DNA of 47,400 bases from Paenibacillus rhizophilus (lineage in GTDB: Bacteria; Bacillota; Bacilli; Paenibacillales; Paenibacillaceae): contig NZ_RQPI01000023.1 of NCBI RefSeq assembly GCF_003854965.1, positions 1 to 47,400 on the forward strand, in the 5' to 3' direction. Position 1 is the first letter of the stretch; each line of letters begins with the position of its first letter. The notes beneath the pieces were generated by a model that worked only from the letters and a program-made list of their open reading frames with translations, did no database searches and had not been told where the DNA came from. Shown here in pieces: positions 7,953-15,731 of the stretch. The position numbers and the translations under genes are program-made.

Positions 7953-9206
7953 CTATTCTTCCTCCCGCCAGACCTCGGCACCCAGTTCACGGAGATTGGA
8001 TACCAGATTGTCATAACCGCGGTCGATATATTCGACCCCCGTCACTTCCGTTATGCCGTCTTCAACGGTCAGTCCGGCAATGACGAGCGCAGCGCCGGCT
8101 CTAAGGTCGGCTGCTTTGACTTTGGCCGCATTCAGTCTGTTGCCCTCAATAATGGCCGACCTTCCTTCAACACGTATCTTCGCTCCCATACGCAATAGCT
8201 CCGGAACATGCTTGAAGCGGTTGCTGTAAACGAAATCGCTAAGCACACTCACGCCTTTCGCCTGGGTCAGCATCGTGGTCATCGGCGATTGAAGATCGGT
8301 AGCGAAGCCGGGATAGACAAGCGCCTTGACATCGGCCGGTTCGTAGACCGCTTTACCGATGACGCGGATGCTCTCATCGAGTTCTTCCACTTCGACGCCC
8401 ATCTCCAGCAGCTTCGCCGTCAATGCCTCCAGATGCTTGGGTATCACATTGTCTATAAGCACGTTGCCGCGCGTGGCAGCTGCAGCGATCATGTATGTTC
8501 CTGCTTGAATTCGGTCGGGGATAATGGAATGACGGCACCCGTGCATCTCTGATACACCCTCGATCCGGATCGTTTCGGTTCCGGCGCCCTTAATAACGGC
8601 GCCCATGGAATTAAGTAAAGTGGCTACATCTATAATCTCAGGCTCTTTAGCCGCATTTTCGATAATGGTAGAGCCTTTGGCCCGGGAAGCCGCAAGCATA
8701 ATGTTAATAGTCGCACCGACGCTGGATACGTCGAGGTAAATCTTTGCGCCGCGCAGTTCCTTGGCATATAAATGAATGGCGCCATGTTCGTTGGAGACGG
8801 TCGCACCAAGCGCTTCGAATCCCTTGATATGTTGGTCGATAGGTCTTGGTTCGAAATTGCAGCCTCCGGGAAGTCCGATGGTCGCTTCTTTGAAGCGTCC
8901 GAGGAGTGCTCCCATCATGTAGTAAGAAGCCCGAAGCTTCTTGACAGGACCGTTGGGCATAGGAATGGAAATGATTCGGGAAGGATCGATTCTCATTTGG
9001 CTGCCCGACCAGGATACTTCGGCGCCAAGCTCTTGAAGAATTTCAGAATAGACGGCCACATCGCTAAGGGAGGGCAAATTATCCAGAACAACTTCCGATT
9101 CTGCCAAAATCGCCGCAGGTATGAGCGCAATCGCACTGTTCTTTGCTCCGCTGATCGTCACCATGCCTTGCAGCGGACGCCCACCGCCAATCATTAATTT
9201 TTCCAT
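7953..9206 (-). CDS. murA: UDP-N-acetylglucosamine 1-carboxyvinyltransferase
   Basis: 417 residues. It adds enolpyruvate from PEP to UDP-GlcNAc, the first committed step of peptidoglycan synthesis in the cytoplasm. K22-N23 (SGAKNSA) and catalytic C116 in LPGGCNFEPRP are present; the cysteine is the fosfomycin target. The QHIKGFEALGA segment and location near fba match the second Bacillus enzyme (MurAB/MurZ). Start ATG 9206 with AGGGGGAA upstream. A large hairpin without U-tract follows the gene (7869-7923). Confidence 0.96.
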   Translation of the reverse strand: MEKLMIGGGRPLQGMVTISGAKNSAIALIPAAILAESEVVLDNLPSLSDVAVYSEILQELGAEVSWSGSQMRIDPSRIISIPMPNGPVKKLRASYYMMGALLGRFKEATIGLPGGCNFEPRPIDQHIKGFEALGATVSNEHGAIHLYAKELRGAKIYLDVSSVGATINIMLAASRAKGSTIIENAAKEPEIIDVATLLNSMGAVIKGAGTETIRIEGVSEMHGCRHSIIPDRIQAGTYMIAAAATRGNVLIDNVIPKHLEALTAKLLEMGVEVEELDESIRVIGKAVYEPADVKALVYPGFATDLQSPMTTMLTQAKGVSVLSDFVYSNRFKHVPELLRMGAKIRVEGRSAIIEGNRLNAAKVKAADLRAGAALVIAGLTVEDGITEVTGVEYIDRGYDNLVSNLRELGAEVWREEE

Positions 9207-9290
9207 TGATTATCTGGTTCCCCCTAGATGTATTGCAGCTGCTTTCGATAATAATAGCTGACGCATCATAAAAAATGGCGGGAAAGCACA

Positions 9291-9321
9291 GCGGGGCTGC
9301 CTGAAACGCAGCCCCGCTGCC
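9291..9321. terminator. GC-rich hairpin in the fba-murA gap
   Basis: Arms CAGCGGGGCTGC/GCAGCCCCGCTG around a 7-nt loop. On the minus strand only a broken T-rich stretch follows (about 9266-9272 after a short gap), so termination strength is uncertain. It lies about 85 nt upstream of murA. Confidence 0.45.
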
Positions 9322-9370
9322 CGCATCGCTTGATCCGAAAGGATATGAATTATCTGTATTTAAATGGAAA

Positions 9371-9390
9371 GACACCGTCTAAGCGGTGTG
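9371..9390 (-). terminator. Weak terminator candidate after fba
   Basis: Minus strand hairpin ACACCGC/GCGGTGT-like stem (ACACCGCTTAGACGGTGT), followed by CTTTCCATTT. It is about 65 nt after the fba stop. Confidence 0.45.
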
Positions 9391-9454
9391 CTCTCCAAAT
9401 GACGCTATTCCATTCATTATAACCGATTGAAGCTGACTTGCCCATTATACACGA

Positions 9455-10309
9455 TTAAGCTTTGTTGTTGGAACCGAATTCGCGGATTTTGCCGATAACC
9501 GTTTGTTTGATGGCTTCGCGGCCCGGTGCGATGAACGTACGAGGGTCATAAGCGTCCGGTTTGGCTGCCAATACTTCGCGGACAACCTTGGCGAATGCGA
9601 TTTGGTTCTCGGTGTTTACGTTGATTTTGGAAGTGCCAAGGGAGATCGCTTTGTCAATGTCATGTTTCGGGATGCCTGTGCCGCCATGAAGAACAAGCGG
9701 AATTTGAACAGCGTCGCGAACTTCTTCCATTTCCTTAAATCCAAGGTTAGGCTCGCCGAGGTAAGGTCCATGTACGGAACCAAGCGCCGGAGCCAAGGCA
9801 TCAACGCCAGTTTCTTTTACGATAGCTACACACTCATCCAGTTTGGCGTACATAATGCCGCCAATAACGTCGTCTTCCTGTCCGCCAACCGTACCAACTT
9901 CGGCTTCAACGGAAACACCTTTGGAGTGAGCGTAGTTAACGACTTTCTTGGTCATTTCGATGTTCTCTTCGATCGGATGGTGGGAGCCGTCGATCATAAC
10001 GGAAGTAAATCCGGCGTCGATAGCTTCTTTACACTTGTCAAAGCTGGATCCATGGTCGAGGTGAATCGCTACAGGAACCGTAATTTTCATGTCTTGAATA
10101 AGACCTTCCACCATTTTAACCACAGTGTTGAATCCGCCCATATGACGCGCTGCGCCTTCGGATACACCGAGAATAACAGGGGATTTCTCTTCTTCTGCTG
10201 CGCCCAAAATTGCTTGGGTCCATTCAAGGTTGTTAATGTTGTATTGACCAACCGCGTATTTTCCTGCAAGAGCTTTGTTCAACATGTCTGTCATCGATAC
10301 CAATGGCAT
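9455..10309 (-). CDS. fba: Class II fructose-1,6-bisphosphate aldolase
   Basis: 284 residues, zinc-dependent class II aldolase of glycolysis and gluconeogenesis. The catalytic aspartate and first zinc ligand are D85 and H86 in AIHLDHGSSF. Further zinc/substrate motifs are EAEVGTVGGQEDD, GSVHGPY and LVLHGGTGIP, and the phosphate-binding KINVNTENQIAF is present. Start ATG 10309 has AGGAGG upstream. The extended -10 promoter at 10371 suggests it has its own transcript. The gene order spo0F-fba-murA-rho follows B. subtilis. Confidence 0.97.
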   Translation of the reverse strand: MPLVSMTDMLNKALAGKYAVGQYNINNLEWTQAILGAAEEEKSPVILGVSEGAARHMGGFNTVVKMVEGLIQDMKITVPVAIHLDHGSSFDKCKEAIDAGFTSVMIDGSHHPIEENIEMTKKVVNYAHSKGVSVEAEVGTVGGQEDDVIGGIMYAKLDECVAIVKETGVDALAPALGSVHGPYLGEPNLGFKEMEEVRDAVQIPLVLHGGTGIPKHDIDKAISLGTSKINVNTENQIAFAKVVREVLAAKPDAYDPRTFIAPGREAIKQTVIGKIREFGSNNKA

Positions 10310-10370
10310 AATTCATCCTCCTAAAAATGGTTTCTCGCTTTTTTATTAAGCCGACATCACATACAGGCCT

Positions 10371-10379
10371 ATTATAGCA
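10371..10379 (-). promoter_or_regulatory. fba promoter, extended -10
   Basis: Minus strand TGCTATAAT: perfect -10 TATAAT at 10371-10376 preceded by TGN. The -35 region (TTTAGT, 18 nt upstream) is poor. Confidence 0.55.
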
Positions 10380-10410
10380 CAACCTGTCTCAAATACTAAA
10401 TAGTTTAGAC

Positions 10411-10431
10411 AAAAAAATGTCCCGGCGGGAC
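10411..10431 (-). terminator. Short terminator-like hairpin upstream of fba
   Basis: Minus strand GTCCC-GCC-GGGAC followed by ATTTTTTT. The stem is only 5 bp. It sits before the proposed fba promoter and could be a second stop for spo0F transcripts. Confidence 0.5.
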
Positions 10432-10561
10432 GTAATTCGCCCAGCCCTCTGGTGTTAAGATAATGTTGCGATCCGGTCTTCTTTTTATTACCCCAAATGA
10501 TCCACAAGCATACATCCGGAAAGTATCATGTGACTGCCAATCCCGAGCCGGCGGAAGTCCC

Positions 10562-10595
10562 TCAAAAAAGGGACTCTGCTTATCGCAGAATCCCC
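10562..10595 (-). terminator. spo0F terminator
   Basis: Minus strand GGGATTCTGC-GATAA-GCAGAGTCCC with one non-canonical pair, then TTTTTTGAG. It begins 5 nt after the frame-corrected spo0F stop, which independently supports the corrected gene end. Confidence 0.88.
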
Positions 10596-10599
10596 GGCT

Positions 10600-10991
10600 T
10601 TAACTGTAATGGTCGACAGAGCCTGTGCTTAAATGCATATTGACCGCCACCCGCATTTCATCAATATCGAACGGTTTGGTAAAATGCATAAGTGCCCCGA
10701 GCTTCGTCGCTTCCTTGATCATGTCCAGCTCACCGTACGCCGTCATCAGATTACCTTGATCTCCGTATTGATCTCTTTAATATGCTTTAAAATTTCCAGT
10801 CCGTCCATTCCCGGGATTTTCATGTCGAGGAGAACCAGATCGGGGCAGTCGCTGCGCACAATATCCAAAGCCGCTTTTCCGTTAGCTGCTTGAAAAGTCG
10901 TGTAGCCTTCGCTATTAAAAACCTCCATAAGCAGGATTCGAATCCCGTTTTGGTCATCGACGATCAATACTTTCTTTTTCTTTTTCTCCAT
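10600..10991 (-). pseudogene. spo0F: Sporulation response regulator Spo0F, broken by a one-base frameshift
   Basis: The intact Spo0F is a single-domain receiver that passes phosphate from sensor kinases to Spo0B. From ATG 10991 (RBS GGGAGGG) the frame reads MEKKKKKVLIVDDQNGIRI... through phospho-acceptor D56 (VLLDMKIPGMDG) to EIKVI. It then hits TGA near 10746-10750. Adding one base there restores the family sequence MTAYGELDMIKEATKLG...MHFTKPFDIDEM and a TAA at 10600, giving about 130 residues. The shifted half holds the conserved Thr and Lys (TKPF) of receivers. The span of 392 nt is one short of a codon multiple. A terminator follows the corrected end. It is either a true mutation or a sequencing error. 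Confidence 0.92.
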
Positions 10992-11069
10992 TCGTAACCC
11001 TCCCCAGATATGTGGCCGATCCACCTTACCGCGTCCGACAGTCTTCGCATAAATCCATACGAAGAACTA

Positions 11070-11098
11070 TAATTCGTGCTTGACCACGAAACTCCTGC
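11070..11098 (-). promoter_or_regulatory. Candidate sigma-H promoter of spo0F
   Basis: Minus strand AGGAGTT (11090-11096) and GAATT (11071-11075) are spaced roughly as in the sigma-H consensus (AGGA...GAAT). They would give a leader of about 70 nt before the spo0F ATG. In B. subtilis spo0F is transcribed by sigma-H, which is why I looked. The match is partial. Confidence 0.4.
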
Positions 11099-11234
11099 TA
11101 TATGGAAAAAAATGCGTAATTATACGTCTTAAAACAGTACAAATGCAGGTTGCCGCCCCCAAGTGGAAAGACCGCTCCACAAAGTTCGGCCTGGACCTTA
11201 ACCATACTCAGGGATTGCCTGGCCCCGTAGCCCC

Positions 11235-11266
11235 TAAAAAAAGAGCCTCCCGCAAGGGAAGCTCTT
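11235..11266 (-). terminator. pyrG terminator
   Basis: Minus strand stem AGAGCTTCCC-TTGC-GGGAGGCTCT followed by TTTTTTT, about 40 nt after the pyrG stop. Confidence 0.92.
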
Positions 11267-11306
11267 AATGTCCGGAGGTCCGGATTATGGAAAACGCCGG
11301 CCGATC

Positions 11307-12914
11307 TTACAATTGCTCCGCATGAACGAGCGAGGCTTTGACAAATTCACGGAACAGCGGCTGAGGACGGTTCGGACGGGAAATGAATTCCGGATGGAAC
11401 TGAACCGCCAGGAACCACGGATGACCCGGAAGCTCTACGATCTCGACCAAACGTCCGTCCGGGGAAGTACCGGAAATCAGCAGGCCTGCTTTTTCGATTT
11501 GATCGCGGTAGGAATTATTGAACTCGTACCGGTGACGATGGCGTTCATACACAAGCTCTTCTCCGTAACAGGATATGGCCAGGGAATTCGGCTGAAGCTT
11601 GCAAGGATAAAGACCCAGACGCATCGTGCCTCCAAGGTCCTCGATATCCTTCTGCTCGGGCAGCAGGTCAATGACAGGGTATGGCGTTGCCGGATCAATC
11701 TCCGAGCTGTTCGCTCCCGCCATTCCCAGGATCGAACGGCCGTATTCGATAACGGATACCTGCATTCCCAGACAAATGCCGAAGAAAGGCACACCCTTCT
11801 CGCGGGCATAACGGATCGCGGAAATCTTGCCTTCGATGCCCCGGTCGCCGAAGCCGCCAGGCACCAGTATTCCGCCGACGCCGCGCAGTATCTCGTCCAC
11901 ATTCTCGTCGGTTATCTCCTCAGCGTTCACCCAGCGGATGTTGACTTCGGAATTAGCGTCGAATCCCGCGTGGGAGAGGGACTCGACTACGCTGAGGTAA
12001 GCATCGTGCAGTGCCACGTATTTGCCGACAATCGCGATCTCCACGTTGCGCTCCAGCTTGTTGATGCGCGCAAGCAAGGCTTCCCATTCACGCATATCCG
12101 GCGCCGGCGTAGTCAGCTTCAGATGGTTGACGACAATCTCGTCAAGTCCTTCGTTGCGCAGATTAAGCGGAACCTCATACAGCGTCGAAGCGTCGCGGCA
12201 TTCCACAACCGCATTCGCGTCGATGTCGCAGAACAGCGCAATCTTTGCCTTCATGTCTGCGGAAAGCTCGTATTCCGTGCGGCAGACGATCACATTAGGC
12301 TGAATTCCGATGCTGCGAAGCTCTTTGACGCTGTGCTGGGTCGGTTTGGTCTTCACTTCGCCCGCAGCCTTGATATAAGGAATGAGGGTTACGTGGATAT
12401 ACATTACATTTTCACGGCCGATATCGCTCTTGATTTGACGGATGGCTTCAAGAAAAGGCAGACTCTCGATGTCGCCGACGGTGCCGCCGATCTCGGTAAT
12501 GACGACGTCCGAACCGGTCTCGCGGCCTGCGCGGAATACCCGTTCCTTGATTTCGTTCGTAATATGGGGAATGACCTGGACCGTGCCGCCCAGATACTCT
12601 CCGCGTCTTTCCTTGCTGATTACCGAAGAGTACACTTTACCTGTCGTCACGTTGCTGTTCTTGGACAGGTTGATGTCGATGAACCGCTCGTAGTGCCCGA
12701 GGTCAAGGTCGGTCTCCGCTCCGTCATCCGTAACGAATACTTCACCGTGCTGGTAGGGACTCATCGTTCCCGGGTCCACATTAATGTACGGATCGAATTT
12801 CTGGATCGTCACCTTAAGACCCCTGTTTTTGAGCAGCCTGCCTAGCGAAGCAGCCGTAATTCCCTTGCCCAGGGAGGACACAACGCCACCCGTTACAAAA
12901 ATATACTTTGTCAA
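11307..12914 (-). CDS. pyrG: CTP synthase
   Basis: 535 residues; it makes CTP from UTP, ATP and glutamine. The N-terminal synthase domain opens with YIFVTGGVVSSLGKGI and carries the Mg/UTP sites (FDPYINVDPGTMSPYQHGEVFVTDDGAETDLDLGHYERF, split over about 40-75). The C-terminal class I glutamine amidotransferase has the nucleophile in FGICLGMQ and the His-Glu pair in AVQFHPEF. Start ATG 12914 with AGGAGGG upstream. It has its own promoter and GGGC leader attenuator at 13089-13205. Spo0F-pyrG-rpoE order is conserved with B. subtilis. Confidence 0.97.
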   Translation of the reverse strand: MTKYIFVTGGVVSSLGKGITAASLGRLLKNRGLKVTIQKFDPYINVDPGTMSPYQHGEVFVTDDGAETDLDLGHYERFIDINLSKNSNVTTGKVYSSVISKERRGEYLGGTVQVIPHITNEIKERVFRAGRETGSDVVITEIGGTVGDIESLPFLEAIRQIKSDIGRENVMYIHVTLIPYIKAAGEVKTKPTQHSVKELRSIGIQPNVIVCRTEYELSADMKAKIALFCDIDANAVVECRDASTLYEVPLNLRNEGLDEIVVNHLKLTTPAPDMREWEALLARINKLERNVEIAIVGKYVALHDAYLSVVESLSHAGFDANSEVNIRWVNAEEITDENVDEILRGVGGILVPGGFGDRGIEGKISAIRYAREKGVPFFGICLGMQVSVIEYGRSILGMAGANSSEIDPATPYPVIDLLPEQKDIEDLGGTMRLGLYPCKLQPNSLAISCYGEELVYERHRHRYEFNNSYRDQIEKAGLLISGTSPDGRLVEIVELPGHPWFLAVQFHPEFISRPNRPQPLFREFVKASLVHAEQL

Positions 12915-13088
12915 TGCATAACCCTCCTAAATAATATCCGTAAAATCAGGCGATATATGATGTTATCGTAACCCGTTTTCAGAGCGGCAAAACGGAGAAA
13001 TTCAAAATCACCTAAATCTCTCGGGGAAGCCCTCACGTTGGTCCGACTTGCGTCATAACAGCGTTATCCGGCATCAAAATGATATCTA

Positions 13089-13205
13089 AAAAACAAAAAA
13101 GTGACACCCGCAGAACCGGGGGCACTTTTTATTTTTGAAAATATAGAATTTAAATTCATCATAAGCCCATCAAATAGTTTACTCTGTCGGCTTTGTTGAT
13201 GTCAA
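13089..13205 (-). promoter_or_regulatory. pyrG promoter and CTP-sensing attenuator
   Basis: Minus strand -35 TTGACA (13200-13205), 18 nt, -10 TAAACT (13176-13181), then 7 nt to an initial GGGC (13165-13168). About 40 nt later comes a strong terminator (13089-13130): AAAGTGCCCCCG/CGGGTGTCACTTT then TTTTTTG. In the known pyrG mechanism of Gram-positive bacteria, low CTP makes polymerase stall at the C and add extra G residues at the 5' end. These pair with the C-rich left arm of the terminator and stop it forming. All parts, including the CCCCC tract, are visible here. The hairpin may also end rpoE transcripts. Confidence 0.82.
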
Positions 13206-13231
13206 GAAAGAATTATTGGACGAGAAACGTC

Positions 13232-13795
13232 TTAAATTTTGTCGTCGTCTTCATCATCCGAAGCTTCATCGTCGGCCTCTTCCTCGGCTTCCTCATCGTC
13301 CTCTATATCCTCTTCCTCTATATCCTCATCGTCTATTACGACTTCTTCGTCGACTTCCTCATCGCTGTCATCGTCGGAATACAGATCGTCGCGGTCCTCG
13401 TCGATCACGTCAAAGTCTTCGTCATCGCCGGAGTAAGAGTCTTCTTCTTCGGTGAAATCGTCATCGTCATCATCGTCTTCATCATTGATGATGCGCGGAC
13501 GCTTGGAGTTGCCGATCGGATCGTCGGAGCGCTCCAGCGGATACCAGCGCTTCAGACCCCACAGGTTGGTTCCGACACAGGCAAAACGCCCGTCGATATT
13601 AATTTCGGTATATAACTGGGCAATCGTATCGTTGATCTCTTCTTCGGACATTCCGCGCAGCTTGGCCACCTCGACCATCAGATCACGGTAATAGAACGGC
13701 GTATTGGCCGTTTTCAGAATCAGAAACGCCAAGTCCACCATCGGCATTTCTTTGATTTTTTCAGGATCCAGCTTCAAATTAAGTGGCGTACTCAC
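13232..13795 (-). CDS. rpoE: RNA polymerase delta subunit
   Basis: 187 residues from the GTG at 13795, chosen because AGAGGAAG sits about 10 nt upstream. A further ATG at 13816 has no RBS. The N-terminal HARE-HTH domain (MPMVDLAFLILKTANTPFYYRDLMVEVAKL...FACVGTNLWGLKRWYP) is followed by an almost pure Asp/Glu tail from about residue 105 to the end. Delta binds RNA polymerase and helps it leave DNA and recycle, affecting the response to initiating NTP levels. The repetitive acidic codons create long meaningless Ser-rich frames on the other strand. Located between pyrG and, originally, argS. Confidence 0.96.
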   Translation of the reverse strand: MSTPLNLKLDPEKIKEMPMVDLAFLILKTANTPFYYRDLMVEVAKLRGMSEEEINDTIAQLYTEINIDGRFACVGTNLWGLKRWYPLERSDDPIGNSKRPRIINDEDDDDDDDFTEEEDSYSGDDEDFDVIDEDRDDLYSDDDSDEEVDEEVVIDDEDIEEEDIEDDEEAEEEADDEASDDEDDDKI

Positions 13796-13882
13796 TTTCG
13801 GGACACTTCCTCTCACGCATTGTTCACGCTATGGCTTTACTCAGTCGTTATTTCGTTAACATTCATTGACAAACCTAAGTAA

Positions 13883-13911
13883 AACCTATTTGGGAACAAA
13901 ATGCAAGTCAA
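13883..13911 (-). promoter_or_regulatory. Candidate rpoE promoter
   Basis: Minus strand -35 TTGACT (13906-13911), 17-nt spacer, -10 TAGGTT (13883-13888). The -10 is weak, but spacing and distance to rpoE (about 80 nt leader) fit. Confidence 0.5.
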
Positions 13912-14058
13912 ATTGGTGCATAGGGATGCCCCTGATTTCGGAAGGCCGGTATCAACCGTTTAATGAAGTTTCCCCGAAAAAACTGGGTGGACGGAGTCTC
14001 GAAAAAATGCCGCCGATTCCGAAGTGGCTGTCAACCGGACGGCGAAGATGTGCGGAGA
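13912..14058. other. Spacer between rpoE promoter and repeat, no gene
   Basis: Open frames cross this stretch on both strands (13866-14156 +, 13963-14319 +, 13960-14271 -). They extend through the hairpin repeat and show no known protein or RBS, so I do not call them. Confidence 0.5.
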
Positions 14059-14199
14059 CAAGAAGAAACGGCTGCGCCATCCTCTCCGGAGCTTATGCTT
14101 CCGAAGCGAGCGATACTCGTATCGCCTGCAGGCATCCGTTTCTCGTCGAAATATAAAGCCCCTAAAATAAGGGCGCAGCTTATAAATTCTTATTATTTT
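14059..14199 (+). repeat. Triple-hairpin intergenic repeat, copy A
   Basis: Starts AAGAAGAAACGG, then CCGTTTCTCGTCGAAATATAAAG, then GGGCGCAGCTTATAAATTCTTAT. It is the same skeleton as copies at 21808, 25262 (reverse) and 30192 (reverse). This copy has a longer first loop and a decayed third arm. Confidence 0.75.
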
Positions 14200-14227
14200 A
14201 ATAAAAAGGCGGAGGAAGCTCCTCCGC
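14200..14227 (-). terminator. Orphan leftward terminator
   Basis: Minus strand GCGGAGGA-GCT-TCCTCCGC followed by CTTTTTATT. It faces left but lies upstream of a rightward gene and has no leftward gene directly before it. It would stop transcripts coming from argS through the protease gene before they reach rpoE. Confidence 0.75.
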
Positions 14228-14424
14228 ACCTGACTGTATCCACGCCAAGGATTGGCTCGGCGTTGTTTCAAAGAGGGCCTTCCCTCTTACACTATTTTAT
14301 GTGTTCGACTCTCTTTTGACACGACACACGGCCTATTTCAGCAAAAAAAGGCAAGTTCCCACGCGGGCTTCTCCCCCTCCTCATAAAATATGGAAGTACG
14401 GCAGCAGGAGGGGATTGCAGAACA

Positions 14425-15615
14425 ATGGACTTTCACGAATTTTGGAAACTGGTGCTTGAAGAAGCAGCGGCCGCTCCCGGAAACGCTGAACGGCGAATCG
14501 TTACTTTTCACGATCCCCGTCAGTATGCCGGAGCGCTGTCGCAGTGGAAATCCCTAAAGTCGCGCCGGCCCGGACTGCGCAGGGTCAAAGTGTCTCCACT
14601 GATCCGGGCCTTTTTTGTGCCAGCGGCCGGAGCCGTGAAGCTGGTGCAAAGATATTCCGAAGCTGTCGCCGTCGAAGAGGATCTGCGCATTCAAATCCAT
14701 TCACATACCCAGTCTCCTGCCGCGAATAAGAATTCGCACTCTCTGCCTTGGGGCGTCAGGGCGATTCGCGCTCCCCAGGCATGGTCGAGATCGACCGGCG
14801 TTCATATTAAAATCGGCGTCATTGACACCGGAGCGGATTTCCTCCATCCCGATCTTAAGAGTTCGCTCGCCTCCGGAGTGAATCTGTTGCATCGCGGCAT
14901 GCTGCCTATAGATGATAACGGGCACGGCACGCATATCGCCGGAACGCTCGCCGCCGCTGGCGGCATGCGGGGCATGATGGGGGTGGCGCCGCGTTCCCTA
15001 ATTTATCCGGTCAAAGCCTTCGATCATACCGGCTCGGCTTTTGTGTCCGATATCGTGCTCGCCATCGATTGGTGCGTTCAGAACCGGATCGATCTCATTA
15101 ACATGAGCTTCGGAATGAAAAGCCGCAGCAATGCGCTGCATGACGTTGTCGTCAAAGCCTACCGTGCCGGCATTCCGATTATTGCCTCGTCGGGCAATGA
15201 CGGGAAACGGGGGGGAGACTACCCGGCCCGGTACAGCGAGGCCATCGCCGTTGGCGCTATCGACCGCAAGCGCCGCGTCGCCTCCTTCAGCAACCACGGT
15301 TCCTATATCGACGTATACGGCCCGGGGGAAAATGTCACTTCCTGTTGGCCGAAGGAAGGCTACAAAGAAATGAGCGGCACCTCCATGGCAACCTCCCATG
15401 TGACGGGAGCCGCCGCCCTGCTGCTCGCTCTGCGCCCGGGGATTACGCCCCGGGAGCTGAAGCTGGCGCTGCGCCGCACCTCATCGCCGCTGCTGCTGCG
15501 GAAGGGCCAGCGCCGCGCTACGCTGGGCGGAGGTGCGGTAGACGCGATGCGCCTGCTGCGGGCGCGGGCAAGGCGGCCGACAGGCGCCGGGTCGGCGCCG
15601 CGAATGCCGGGCTGA
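14425..15615 (+). CDS. Subtilisin-family (S8) serine protease, no signal peptide
   Basis: 396 residues. Catalytic triad in the subtilase order: D134 (GVIDTGAD), H167 (NGHGTHIAG) and S320 (SGTSMATSHVTG), with oxyanion N258 (ASSGNDG). The first about 105 residues resemble an I9-like propeptide region rather than a signal peptide: there is no hydrophobic export core, so the enzyme may act inside the cell or leave by another route. The last about 45 residues are Arg/Ala-rich. RBS GGAGGGG precedes ATG 14425. The gene is read opposite to its neighbours rpoE and argS, which are adjacent on the minus strand in the ancestral order, so it looks inserted. The codon use and base composition are GC-rich like the argS neighbourhood. 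Confidence 0.93.
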   Translation: MDFHEFWKLVLEEAAAAPGNAERRIVTFHDPRQYAGALSQWKSLKSRRPGLRRVKVSPLIRAFFVPAAGAVKLVQRYSEAVAVEEDLRIQIHSHTQSPAANKNSHSLPWGVRAIRAPQAWSRSTGVHIKIGVIDTGADFLHPDLKSSLASGVNLLHRGMLPIDDNGHGTHIAGTLAAAGGMRGMMGVAPRSLIYPVKAFDHTGSAFVSDIVLAIDWCVQNRIDLINMSFGMKSRSNALHDVVVKAYRAGIPIIASSGNDGKRGGDYPARYSEAIAVGAIDRKRRVASFSNHGSYIDVYGPGENVTSCWPKEGYKEMSGTSMATSHVTGAAALLLALRPGITPRELKLALRRTSSPLLLRKGQRRATLGGGAVDAMRLLRARARRPTGAGSAPRMPG

Positions 15616-15650
15616 AGGCTGAGTCGGCATTCAGCTTTAAATCCATGATA

Positions 15651-15677
15651 AGAAGCCGCCCCGGGGGGGCGGCTTCT
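15651..15677. terminator. GC-rich hairpin between protease and argS
   Basis: AGAAGCCGCCCC/GGGGCGGCTTCT arms with a very short loop between two convergent genes. Only few T residues follow on either strand (TTCTTAT on the minus), so it is a likely but imperfect bidirectional terminator. Confidence 0.55.
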
Positions 15678-15731
15678 GGCTTGCGTGCGGTTAAACGCGG
15701 CTGGTGGATGCGCGTATTGGGTATAAGGCGC

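Noticed and set aside
10735..10760. Programmed frameshift in spo0F
   Set aside because: No slippery run or stem-loop at the site; Spo0F is not known to be frameshifted. A mutation or read error is simpler.
13239..13691. Serine-rich reading frames opposite rpoE
   Set aside because: They are the antisense of the GAT/GAA acidic tail of delta and have no start context.
13866..14319. Open frames of about 96-118 codons on the plus strand, and 103 on the minus, between rpoE and the protease
   Set aside because: They run through a structured repeat and a terminator, have no RBS and no recognisable protein sequence.
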